Assembly: GCF_039545095.1 (NCBI RefSeq)
Contig: NZ_BAABRS010000002.1
Location: 62,001-126,000 of the forward strand
DNA: 64,000 nt
Source: Fodinibius salicampi
GTDB taxonomy: Bacteria; Bacteroidota; Rhodothermia; Balneolales; Balneolaceae
Direction: 5' to 3'
Position 1 is the stretch's first letter. Each line of letters opens with the position of its first letter. Below the pieces are notes generated by a model, which made no database searches, was not told where the DNA came from, and saw nothing but the letters and a program-made list of their open reading frames with translations. This document shows positions 9,447-18,329 of the stretch, piece after piece. The position numbers and the translations under genes are program-made.

Positions 9447-11462
9447 TTAATTGTCAATGATACAAAGCTTTGTCTGAAATTTTTTTAAAGTTTCAAGTAC
9501 GTTACATTTGGCATAAATAAATTCATCTATTCCTGCTTCTTTGTAGTGATCCAGATCTTCCTGTGGATGTCCGGCTAATACCAGAATGGGCTGATTCTCA
9601 AGGCTATTAACTTCCTTCGCAATAGCCGGTACGAGTTCTTTGTATTCCTTGTCGGAGCTACAGATGACAGCAATATCCGGCTGCTGTTCTTTTACGGCCT
9701 TAATGGCGGCATCTATATTTTCAAAACTGATGGGATCTTCAATATCAAAACCGGCACAACCAAAAAAGTTAGCCGAGAATGCGGATCGGGCTTTTCTCCA
9801 ATTTTTATCACCGAGTGGAAGGTTAAGCACCTTCGGAGTCATTTTATGCTTTTCAGTAGCTAGCCGCAGTTCTTCAAATGCTTGGGGGCCGCGGTAGGTA
9901 TGGACAATTCTATAATGCTGTTTCCCGAAATCAAATAAGCGGGATGCTATATCTGCGATGCCGGCCCCCTGATTAAAGGCCTCTGCTAAATACTCCGGCA
10001 GGTTATTACTATCACTCCGAATATCTATATCGGAGTCGTTCAGCGCTACCGTTTGATAATCAGAATCAATTTCAGCAGCCATTTGATCGTCGGGATTGGT
10101 ATACTGATTGGTCCCTACAAAAATACGTCCGCGGCTGGCAATTGCCTGATACCGGAGTTGTTGGGATTCCTGAATAGCCGACTGTATGGTGCCGTTTTCT
10201 ATAGCTTTCAACAGACCGCCTTCAGTTTCCACTTCTTGAAAGATATTCCAGGCTTCTTGTCCCAGTTTATCGGTTAGCTTTTCAATATAATAGGAGCCGG
10301 CCGACGGATCTTCGACTTTATCCAGGTAGGCTTCTTCTCTTAAGATAAGCTGCTGGTTCCTGGCAATCCGCTGGGAAAAATTATCATTATGCCGGAAATG
10401 TTGATCAAAGGGAAGTACAGTTATGGAGTCACATCCTGCTATAGCAGCGGACATGCCTTCTGTTGAAGTACGCAGCATATTTGTATAGGGGTCATAAAGT
10501 GTCTTATTCCACCGGGAAGTTTCACCATGCAGATAGATATTATGATGTTCAGGATTGCCACCATAAGCTTCTAATAAATTCTTCCAAAGCAGCCGCGCGG
10601 CCCGAAACTTGGCTATCTCCAGAAAGTAGTTGGATCCTATGGAATAGCTAAAGTAGAGACGATCACTTGCTTTATTAACATCATATCCGTTGTTGGTAAG
10701 CATCGTCAGGTATTCGGAAGCTCCTGCCAATGCGTAACCGAGTTCCTGTACAATTGTGCCCCCCATATTGTGATAGGTCCGAGCATCTATGCACAGCGGA
10801 TATACGTTCGGCAGTCTGAGATCGGTAAATTCAGCAAGTTGTAGGATGTCGCGGCTAAGCTGTTTTTTTCCTTTAGGATAATGTCCGTTCGACAGCAGAT
10901 AAATAAACGGGTCGTAGCTAAAGCTGGCTTTAATTTTTTTAGGAGTTGAAGCAATTTCTTTGCTCTCGTTCCAGAGCATCCCTAAAAGGGCAGGAGAGGC
11001 AAGGCCTGCGTCAAAATGAAGCGCTGTATCTTCAATTGAGATATTATCAAAAAGTTGGTGGAAGCCCTTTTGGTTTTGAATTGGTAATCCCTGCAGGTCG
11101 CCGCCCAGCAGGCCTTCGGTACGATGTAGGGTCAAATGGAATTGTAATGCATCTGACCCGCGCTTAAGCGCATTCCTGGCCGATTGATTTGCAGAGCTAA
11201 TATCTTTTGCAAAAATAGGTTCTCGAATTTCCCAGCTATTGGCTCTTTTGCACCCATTTTTTTTCGAGACCGGATGTTGTCGGTCCAGCTCATCCCGGCG
11301 ATAAAACGGAAGAGGGGCAATACCTTCGTTAGTTTGCCAGCGGAGCTTTTTTTTATAGTTGGCACCTTTTAAATCACGTTCAATGATTTTTTCCCACTCT
11401 TCAGTCGATATGGGAGGAAACTCTTTAAATAACGACTTTTTGCCTGATGATGTGTCACTCAT
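9447..11462 (-). CDS. mutA: Methylmalonyl-CoA mutase, small subunit
   Basis: Non-catalytic partner of MutB in the heterodimeric mutase. It has the same layout: a barrel domain with the recognisable SIGSNYFLEIAKFRAARLLW segment, then a C-terminal flavodoxin-like domain. The B12 ligand motif DxHxxG is absent from that domain, as is normal for small subunits. The start is the ATG at 11462 (MSDTSSGKK); an upstream TTG is a less likely alternative. It is divergent from the acyl-CoA dehydrogenase across a 177-bp AT-rich gap and is not adjacent to mutB. Confidence 0.93.
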   Translation of the reverse strand: MSDTSSGKKSLFKEFPPISTEEWEKIIERDLKGANYKKKLRWQTNEGIAPLPFYRRDELDRQHPVSKKNGCKRANSWEIREPIFAKDISSANQSARNALKRGSDALQFHLTLHRTEGLLGGDLQGLPIQNQKGFHQLFDNISIEDTALHFDAGLASPALLGMLWNESKEIASTPKKIKASFSYDPFIYLLSNGHYPKGKKQLSRDILQLAEFTDLRLPNVYPLCIDARTYHNMGGTIVQELGYALAGASEYLTMLTNNGYDVNKASDRLYFSYSIGSNYFLEIAKFRAARLLWKNLLEAYGGNPEHHNIYLHGETSRWNKTLYDPYTNMLRTSTEGMSAAIAGCDSITVLPFDQHFRHNDNFSQRIARNQQLILREEAYLDKVEDPSAGSYYIEKLTDKLGQEAWNIFQEVETEGGLLKAIENGTIQSAIQESQQLRYQAIASRGRIFVGTNQYTNPDDQMAAEIDSDYQTVALNDSDIDIRSDSNNLPEYLAEAFNQGAGIADIASRLFDFGKQHYRIVHTYRGPQAFEELRLATEKHKMTPKVLNLPLGDKNWRKARSAFSANFFGCAGFDIEDPISFENIDAAIKAVKEQQPDIAVICSSDKEYKELVPAIAKEVNSLENQPILVLAGHPQEDLDHYKEAGIDEFIYAKCNVLETLKKFQTKLCIIDN

Positions 11463-11639
11463 AATAATCAATCTTATCTGGTTGATTAGAATTTAAGATA
11501 AAGAGCTTAATCTTTATTTACTAAATAATTGCCTCCTCTTGTTGGTTCCATTCTATAATATTCTATATAAGGCCCGATACTTTTAAGTGTATTTCCTATA
11601 TTTAGGATTAAAATAAAATGTATATAAAAAAACTATTCC

Positions 11640-12803
11640 ATGGAACAAGCAGATCAGCCAATGTCGCCGCTAAGCAATCTAACTGAAGATGAAAAAATGT
11701 TACAGGATGCAGCCCGCGACTTTGCGGAAAGTGTTATAAGGCCTAAGGTTCGGGAGATGGATGAAAAAGCAAAGCTGGATCCTGATTTGGTACAGCAGTT
11801 TTTTGAAATGGGATTAATGGGAGTCGAAATTCCTGAAGCCTATGGTGGCGGGGGAGGATCCTTTTTTATGTCTATTGTAGCTATTGAGCAGATTTCCCGG
11901 GTAGATGCCTCAGCCGGAGTATTTATGGATGTGCAAAATACCTTAGTCAATAATGCTTTTCTTAACTTTGGAAGTGAACGTATTAAGGAACGCTATCTCC
12001 CACAATTGGCTACTGAAAAGGTGGGTGCGTATTGTCTTTCCGAGGCTGGTTCAGGCAGCGATGCTTTCGCTCTCAAAACCACTGCTACAGAAGAGGGGGA
12101 TTACTATGTGCTGAACGGATCTAAAATGTGGATTACCAATGCTAATGAGGCAGACATTTTTTTAGTATTTGCGAATATTAATCCCGATGCTGGATATAAA
12201 GGCATTACGGCTTTTGTAGTTGAACGTGATTTTGAGGGCTTTTCGGTATCCAAAAAAGAAAATAAATTAGGTATACGCGCCAGTTCCACCTGTGAGATTT
12301 TGTTGGAGGATTGTAAGGTTCCTAAAGAAAATATCCTTGGTGAAGTAGGAAAAGGATACAAGGTAGCGATGGAAACTCTGAATGAGGGGCGAATAGGCAT
12401 CGGAGCACAGATGGTTGGTGTTGCCCAGGGTGCATTGGATGCTACTCTTGAATATACTCAGGAACGCGAGCAGTTTGGGCAGACAATTTCTGATTTCCAG
12501 GGGGTTCGTTTTCAACTGGCAAAGATGGCTACTGATATTGAGACGGCACGCTTGCTCGTATATAACGCGGCTCGTTTAAAAGAGAATGGGAAGGATTTTC
12601 TCAAGGAAGCGGCTATGGCGAAATACCATTCTTCTGAAGTGGCGGAAAATGTGACCTCCCAGGCCATTGACCTGTTTGGAGGATACGGATACGTAAAAGA
12701 ATATCCCGTAGAAAAATATTACCGGGATGCCAAGATCGGAAAGATTTACGAAGGAACTTCTAATATGCAGCTAAATACCATATCTAAACTTTTATTGAAG
12801 TAA
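11640..12803 (+). CDS. Acyl-CoA dehydrogenase
   Basis: FAD enzyme catalysing alpha,beta-dehydrogenation of acyl-CoA. Family features include CLSEAGSGSDAFALKT and WITNANEADIFLVFA in the FAD/substrate domain. The C-terminal IDLFGGYGYVKEYPVEKYYRDAKIGKIYEG contains the Glu expected of the short/branched-chain group. The length, 387 residues, is standard. Its divergent position beside mutA suggests a role in branched-chain or odd-chain breakdown feeding propionyl-CoA, but substrate choice is inferred. Confidence 0.93.
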   Translation: MEQADQPMSPLSNLTEDEKMLQDAARDFAESVIRPKVREMDEKAKLDPDLVQQFFEMGLMGVEIPEAYGGGGGSFFMSIVAIEQISRVDASAGVFMDVQNTLVNNAFLNFGSERIKERYLPQLATEKVGAYCLSEAGSGSDAFALKTTATEEGDYYVLNGSKMWITNANEADIFLVFANINPDAGYKGITAFVVERDFEGFSVSKKENKLGIRASSTCEILLEDCKVPKENILGEVGKGYKVAMETLNEGRIGIGAQMVGVAQGALDATLEYTQEREQFGQTISDFQGVRFQLAKMATDIETARLLVYNAARLKENGKDFLKEAAMAKYHSSEVAENVTSQAIDLFGGYGYVKEYPVEKYYRDAKIGKIYEGTSNMQLNTISKLLLK

Positions 12804-12929
12804 CGGAAAGAGGATTTTAAGAAAAAAATGTATTTTTTTGGAATGATTTAATTTTACATTTGTGTTGGGACTAAGTATTAAAGTGTCATTAGCCTACGCC
12901 AAAACCCAAAATAGAAGTAGATTCCTAAT

Positions 12930-13853
12930 ATGCAGTCGGATGAATTAAAAGAGCTGAAAGGTCTTTGTAAAAACGAGCAGTGCTTTAACAAGCTAAAAAA
13001 AATTGTATCTGATCTAAAAAATCAGAAAAAAGAAAAAGAGCGCCACCTTGAGTTATTGGAATCAGCTATACGCACCGACTACGACTCTATTCTAATCACT
13101 GATCTGCAGCTGGAAGAGCCGGGCCCTGAAATTGTCTATGTGAACGAAGGGTTTTGTAAAATGACGGGATACTCGAAAGATGAAGTTATTGGAAAAACTC
13201 CACGAATTTTACAGGGACCTAAGACGGATCGAAAGGTATTAGACAAGCTTAAAGAACGCTTATCTAACGGGCAGTGCTTTTTTGGCCAGACTATTAATTA
13301 CCGGAAAGATGGAAGTACATTTGTAAACCAATGGGATATCCATCCGCTTACCGATAAAGAGGGAAATATTACGCATTGGGTTTCATACCAGCATGATATT
13401 ACGGAACGGAAAGAGGCTGAAAAGCAGTATATAAATACCAAGATTGAGTTTGATGAATTGCGGGAAGAAACCCATCGGACACTAATTGATGTAGACGTAC
13501 AGGGAAATATTATTTCGGCAAATAAAGCATTTCGATCTCTCATTGGCTATAAAAAAGACGAGCTGAGGGGAATTAAAATCTGGGATTTGTTGCATGAAAA
13601 GTACCTGACCTCTCTAAAGCATCGTTTTGACCAGGCCGATGAACATGCCTTTTTTAATGATAAAGAGTTTAAAGGGATTATTAAGCATAAATCGGGTCTT
13701 CCTATTCAGGTTAAAGGCACTTCACGTCTATTTAAACTTAAGAATGAAACTATAATCCGGGCAGAAGTTGAGAATATTTCGCTACAGAAAAAGGTTATGG
13801 AAACGCTAAACAAGCGATGCCACGAGTTAGGAGAAAAATTAGAGTCCAATTAG
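12930..13853 (+). CDS. Two-PAS-domain sensor protein without output domain
   Basis: A 307-residue soluble protein. Residues 1-50 are predicted coiled coil. A first PAS domain (about 50-165) carries NEGFCKMTGYSKDEVIGK and ends with the PAC motif HDITERKEAE. A second PAS domain (about 175-285) follows. The first PAS resembles LOV domains, but its Eα motif reads GKTPRILQG, with Pro where the photoactive Cys would be. There is no kinase, cyclase or DNA-binding domain, so it probably signals by protein contact. The ligand is unknown. It lies between acyl-CoA dehydrogenase and sufE. Confidence 0.83.
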   Translation: MQSDELKELKGLCKNEQCFNKLKKIVSDLKNQKKEKERHLELLESAIRTDYDSILITDLQLEEPGPEIVYVNEGFCKMTGYSKDEVIGKTPRILQGPKTDRKVLDKLKERLSNGQCFFGQTINYRKDGSTFVNQWDIHPLTDKEGNITHWVSYQHDITERKEAEKQYINTKIEFDELREETHRTLIDVDVQGNIISANKAFRSLIGYKKDELRGIKIWDLLHEKYLTSLKHRFDQADEHAFFNDKEFKGIIKHKSGLPIQVKGTSRLFKLKNETIIRAEVENISLQKKVMETLNKRCHELGEKLESN

Positions 13854-13966
13854 TTTAATAAAGATTGCGTACTGAAGAGAAAGGACTTTTATAGGTTTAC
13901 AAACTTAAATTATCTTCATTAATTTGTATTTTTGAAATATATTAATGAGGATTTCACAGAATTGTT

Positions 13967-14410
13967 ATGTCAGATATTCAAGAAGTTCAACAACAGATTA
14001 TAGATGAGTTTCAAGCCCTGAGTGATTGGACTGAACGCTATAAGCATATTATCAAGCAGGGAAGAACATTAGATCCCTTAGATGATAAACATAAAGTAGA
14101 AGAGAATTTAGTACGGGGATGTCAGTCACAGGTATGGCTTCATACCCGCTTGGAAGGGGATAAAGTTATATTTGAGGCGGATAGTGACGCGGCTATCACC
14201 AAGGGATTAGTCGCTCTCATGGTTCGTTTTTATTCTAATCAAACTCCCGACGATATTATTGCAAACGATCCCCAATTTATCAAAAAGATAGGGATGGAGC
14301 AGCATTTGTCACCCACCCGGTCGAATGGTCTTGCTTCCATGGTTAAGCAAATGAAGATTTACGCCATGGCTTACAAGTCCAAGCTCGCTGAAGAGCCAAC
14401 CAGTCCCTAA
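13967..14410 (+). CDS. sufE: Cysteine desulfuration protein SufE
   Basis: Sulfur acceptor that takes persulfide from the cysteine desulfurase SufS and passes it to the SUF Fe-S scaffold. The active-site loop is VRGCQSQVWL, with the acceptor Cys at about residue 49; the C-terminal helices are intact. At 147 residues it is full length. The rest of the suf operon is not in this window. It ends at a strong terminator shared with the convergent cold-shock gene. Confidence 0.95.
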   Translation: MSDIQEVQQQIIDEFQALSDWTERYKHIIKQGRTLDPLDDKHKVEENLVRGCQSQVWLHTRLEGDKVIFEADSDAAITKGLVALMVRFYSNQTPDDIIANDPQFIKKIGMEQHLSPTRSNGLASMVKQMKIYAMAYKSKLAEEPTSP

Positions 14411-14436
14411 AATAAATTAAGTATATAGGGATATTA

Positions 14437-14468
14437 AAAAAGCACCATTGTTTAACAATGGTGCTTTT
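14437..14468. terminator. Bidirectional terminator between sufE and cold-shock gene
   Basis: A near-perfect hairpin with arms AAAAGCACCATTGTT and AACAATGGTGCTTTT lies between the two convergent genes. A-runs on one side and T-runs on the other let it act for both strands. Confidence 0.85.
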
Positions 14469-14486
14469 ACTATATGTTAGAGCTTC

Positions 14487-14696
14487 TTAAATCGGAATTA
14501 CCTCTTGAGCTTGAAGGCCTTTATCTCCTTCAGCCACAGTGAATTCGACTTCTTGACCTTCCTCTAGCTTTTTATAGCCTTCCATCTCTATTTCACTATA
14601 GTGAACAAAGATGTCTTCGCCTTCTTCTCGAGTGATGAATCCATAACCTTTTCCGTTATGAAACCACTTTACTGTTCCTACTTCGCGTTCTGCCAT
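14487..14696 (-). CDS. Cold-shock domain protein (CspA family)
   Basis: A 69-residue single OB-fold RNA/DNA-binding protein. RNP1 is KGYGFI and RNP2 is DIFVHYS; the start is typical (GTVKWFHNGKGYGF). I chose the ATG at 14696 because GGAG sits 8 bases upstream and the homology begins there; the frame remains open further 5' but that part is the leader. The upstream leader can fold into a nested hairpin, which would fit the post-transcriptional control known for this family. Confidence 0.95.
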   Translation of the reverse strand: MAEREVGTVKWFHNGKGYGFITREEGEDIFVHYSEIEMEGYKKLEEGQEVEFTVAEGDKGLQAQEVIPI

Positions 14697-14736
14697 TGTA
14701 AATCTCCAAAAAATTTTACTTCGTGTGCTACTTAAA

Positions 14737-14779
14737 TGTTTGATATCGCATTGCTTACGCAATAAATGATGATCAAACA
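14737..14779 (-). promoter_or_regulatory. Nested hairpin in leader of cold-shock gene
   Basis: Outer arms TGTTTGAT (14737-14744) and ATCAAACA (14772-14779) enclose an inner hairpin ATTGC-TTAC-GCAAT (14750-14763). The element would lie about 40-83 nt upstream of the cold-shock start in the mRNA. A structured leader is known for cspA genes; that this one is thermoresponsive is inference. Confidence 0.4.
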
Positions 14780-14861
14780 CCTAAGTATAGTATATTTTTT
14801 TTGGATTACCTACCGAATTTTAAAATGAGTTGAATTTGGGATATATAAAGGGTATGGGTAT

Positions 14862-17800
14862 CTAAAAAAGTCCGAGTTGTTCTTCCTTATTTTGCTCGCT
14901 GTCTGATGATTTTTTTAAAAATGACACCTTTTTAGTGATATAATCCTTCGAAATTTCGTCAATAAAACGGGAAGGCTGCATAGATTCTTTTGTTCCAAAG
15001 CGCCAGCGCTCCTTGGAATGAGTAATTTGAAGCTCATCTTCGGCCCGGGTCATGGCTACATAAAAAAGCCTGCGCTCTTCTTCAATATTAGTATCTTCAC
15101 GCAATATAGGAGTAACTCCTTCTTCGGCGGCAGCAATAAAAACGACCGGAAATTCAAGTCCCTTAGCTGAGTGAAATGTCAGAAGATGTACAGCTTGCTT
15201 TTTGAGCCGTCCTGCATCTGTATAAGGATTAAGCTGGAGCCGTTCCACAAAGCGGCTGATTTCTCCTTCTGATTCTGCGGCAAGCTCCAGGAGTGTCTCT
15301 TTTTTTAATTGCTGGGGTTTGCTCATTTTTTCATCTTCGATGAAGTGATCACAGATAGTGGTTACAGCGTCCAACAGCTGTGGATTAGATTCGGTTAGTG
15401 AGGCGGTTTTTTTATATATATTGGATAAATCAGTAAGGTCTTCGAACAGAGATTGGCTAATTGTTTCTTTTATGGCTTTACTAAACAGAGATGTTTGGGA
15501 TTTTGTTAAAGATTGAAGCAATGAAGTAATTTGTTTTTGGTTCCACTCATATACTTCTTTGAGGATGTTACTGAGAATAAGGCGATCGTTGGGTTGCTGT
15601 ACTAATCGAAGTAGGTCCCCTACGACCGTAAACGGAGGTTCTTTTAAAAAAGAAGTACCGTCCCCAAAATGGACGGGAATTCCAGATTTTAATAATGATT
15701 TGAAGAGTGCTTCTCCTACCGAATTGGTGCGGAAAAGTATGGCTATATCTCCAAACCCATAGCTGTATTGGCTGTCGGTATGCGTGCCGGTTGTAAGGCT
15801 TTCAGTACCCCCGACATAGCGATTGATCTGGTTAAGAATATAATCTGCTTCCCGGTAGGGATTTTCGGTACCAACACTGAAAATGGGATGATCAGATGTA
15901 CGCTGGGCCGCCAGTTCATTTCTTATATGCTCTCTATTATGCTGAATAAGCGAGGATGCTGCTTTCAGAATAGAATCGGTTGACCGGTAATTTTGTTTAA
16001 GCGAAATATTACGGGCATCAAAATCACTCTCGAAGCGAAAGAAAAGGGATACATCGGATCCGCGGAAACCATAAATAGCTTGATCGGCATCCCCAATGGC
16101 CAGTAAATCCTGTTCCCGGCCCAATAATTTGACTAGCTGGTACTGCAGGGGATTGATATCCTGAAATTCATCCACAGCCAATATACTACAGCGCTTACGA
16201 AGTCCTGAACGCCATTGCCTGTTCGACTTTAGTTCTCCGAGGGTACGGTGAATAATGTCGGAGATATCTATAACGCCCTGCTCCCAAAGATGTTTGCGAT
16301 AAGTAGCAACCTGATCTTTAAATCGCGGTTCTATATCTTTATCAAATTCTAAAAAGTCCGTCAACTGCTCAAAGAGACTATTACGATCTGTTTTGTTTAA
16401 ATCGGGGAAAAGTATTCGCAATGTCATCTTTCGGTTAGAGGCATCGTAAACTGTTGTAAGGTGGGGGAATTGTTCTTGTAGCCATCGCCAGCAGAGGGCG
16501 TGAAAAGTACCAGTGGATATGCTTTCAGCTTGTGGACCAACACGACTGAGAAGCCGGTCTTTGATTTCATCAGCTGCTTTGTTTGTAAAGGTTATGGCTG
16601 TAATCTCTGAAGGAGTATTGTTTTCTTTTATTTGTCGGGATAGCCATTCAATGAGAGTATGGGTTTTGCCGGTTCCCGGACCCGCTTTTACCAATGTTGC
16701 ACCTTTTGTTGCATCCACAACAGACTGTTGCTCCTTATTTAATTTAGGCGTGTTGGTAGCCGGTGCCTTTGTTTCTTTCGCAGGCGCGATGTTTGATGAT
16801 TCAGGATTATTGGATTCTGTTTGGTTTGTGTTCTGATTGGAAAAGAATCCCAGTTGTCCTCGTATGCGTTCAATTTCACCGCGCCCAAAAACATTGATAA
16901 CTCCATATACCCCGTCATAGCCGGGCTGGGGATGAACTGCATTATTACGAATACGTTTGATTGCTTCCGCTAATACAGGTCCCGCTTTTTTGCGGATATC
17001 TTCAATGGGTACTTCATGGAGCAGGGTAAACTCGTTTCCGAATGCTGAAATTATACGCCGGAATTTCTTTCGGACGGTTTTAGTATCGGGACCTACGTCT
17101 TCAATTTCACCTAAGACTTCGGGCAGGGGAATGATATATTGATAATCAGCTGCATTCGTGGGTTGCTGCGATTCCACCCGGTCGGCCAGTGCCTCAACAC
17201 GGTGAAGTACACCAACAGTTAGTGGTTTGCCACACTGGGGACAAATATTATCATGCTCCATACTTTGTTGGGGCTCAAATGAGATATCACACTTTCTATG
17301 CCCATCGTGATGATACTTGCCTTCCTGCGGATAGAATTCATAGGTGCCCATAAATCCATTACCTGTTTTGAACGCCTCGAACATAGCATCATAGCTGAGC
17401 TCGGTATCCAATAGGTTGGCTTCGCGCCCCAGCTTGGAGGGAGAGTGGGCATCAGAATTGGAAATGAGCGTGAAACGGTCAAGGGCGCTAAGCTTCCAAT
17501 TCATAGCCGGATCGGACGAAAGCCCCGTTTCAACGGCAAAAAGATGATTGGAAAGATCACGAAAACAGTTATCAATGCTATCGTAGCCCGCCTTGGATCC
17601 AAGCGTTGAAAACCAAGGGGTCCAGATATGGGCGGGAACCAGATGAGCGCGTTCAGAAGTATCCAGAACAATCTCCAGCAGGTCGCGGGAAGGAAGACCC
17701 AGGATAGGGCGTCCATCGGCTTCTAAATTTCCAATGGATGCGAGCTTGTGATTAAGGCGCTCCACGGTATCCAGATCCGGAGCATAGACTAGGTTATGAT

Positions 17801-18116
17801 TTTTACGGATCCGGTCTCCGTACTTATAAATGGAGCTTATTTCGGTTGTCAGGCAGAAGCGGACATCAATATCTTTTGTCCGAATGCCCGGGATAGCTGG
17901 ATCGCCCGGGGGATCTTTTAGCGTAAAGAAACCGCTACCGTCCGGCTGTAACTTTTCTTTGAGTTCGGAAAACCATTCCGGATGAGTAAAATCCCCGGTT
18001 CCAACCACATTGATACCTTTAATTTTTGCCCACTGGTATAGTGACTTAAGATTCAGATTTTTGCTGGTAGCCCGGGAGAAATGAGAGTGAACATGAAGAT
18101 CCGAAATGTATGGCAT
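14862..18116 (-). CDS. Endonuclease Q-like PHP nuclease fused to UvrD-type helicase
   Basis: A 1084-residue two-enzyme fusion. Residues 1-420 match the EndoQ/TIGR00375 family: PHP metal residues DLHVHSHFS (6-14), GTGDFTHP (39-46) and ISNSDAHS (218-225). A Zn site has Cys276, Cys292 and Cys295, followed by LTVGVLHRVEALADR. EndoQ nicks DNA 5' of deaminated bases. A Gln/Asn/Pro-rich linker (about 425-457) leads to a superfamily 1A helicase with Walker A AGPGTGKT, Walker B VDEFQD and late motifs FHSAKGLEFPVVF and LFYVAMTRAEDEL. The likely role is damage incision coupled to strand unwinding. The architecture is clear; the activity is inferred. Confidence 0.9.
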   Translation of the reverse strand: MPYISDLHVHSHFSRATSKNLNLKSLYQWAKIKGINVVGTGDFTHPEWFSELKEKLQPDGSGFFTLKDPPGDPAIPGIRTKDIDVRFCLTTEISSIYKYGDRIRKNHNLVYAPDLDTVERLNHKLASIGNLEADGRPILGLPSRDLLEIVLDTSERAHLVPAHIWTPWFSTLGSKAGYDSIDNCFRDLSNHLFAVETGLSSDPAMNWKLSALDRFTLISNSDAHSPSKLGREANLLDTELSYDAMFEAFKTGNGFMGTYEFYPQEGKYHHDGHRKCDISFEPQQSMEHDNICPQCGKPLTVGVLHRVEALADRVESQQPTNAADYQYIIPLPEVLGEIEDVGPDTKTVRKKFRRIISAFGNEFTLLHEVPIEDIRKKAGPVLAEAIKRIRNNAVHPQPGYDGVYGVINVFGRGEIERIRGQLGFFSNQNTNQTESNNPESSNIAPAKETKAPATNTPKLNKEQQSVVDATKGATLVKAGPGTGKTHTLIEWLSRQIKENNTPSEITAITFTNKAADEIKDRLLSRVGPQAESISTGTFHALCWRWLQEQFPHLTTVYDASNRKMTLRILFPDLNKTDRNSLFEQLTDFLEFDKDIEPRFKDQVATYRKHLWEQGVIDISDIIHRTLGELKSNRQWRSGLRKRCSILAVDEFQDINPLQYQLVKLLGREQDLLAIGDADQAIYGFRGSDVSLFFRFESDFDARNISLKQNYRSTDSILKAASSLIQHNREHIRNELAAQRTSDHPIFSVGTENPYREADYILNQINRYVGGTESLTTGTHTDSQYSYGFGDIAILFRTNSVGEALFKSLLKSGIPVHFGDGTSFLKEPPFTVVGDLLRLVQQPNDRLILSNILKEVYEWNQKQITSLLQSLTKSQTSLFSKAIKETISQSLFEDLTDLSNIYKKTASLTESNPQLLDAVTTICDHFIEDEKMSKPQQLKKETLLELAAESEGEISRFVERLQLNPYTDAGRLKKQAVHLLTFHSAKGLEFPVVFIAAAEEGVTPILREDTNIEEERRLFYVAMTRAEDELQITHSKERWRFGTKESMQPSRFIDEISKDYITKKVSFLKKSSDSEQNKEEQLGLF

Positions 18117-18329
18117 GGTTAAAAAGAATTTAGAGTTTTCCCGATCATTAACCGAAGATCAAAAACAGCCCTCTGAAATACAACCTGTTAGAGAATTAAG
18201 GATGGACATCTGAATATTATAAGTCAATCGCTATCCAAGTTATATCTAATTTTGTTTCTTTATAACGAACTCTTTTATTAAGCGGAACGGAATCAAAGTA
18301 TATAGTTGCGGATTCTTTATTATTTCGCA

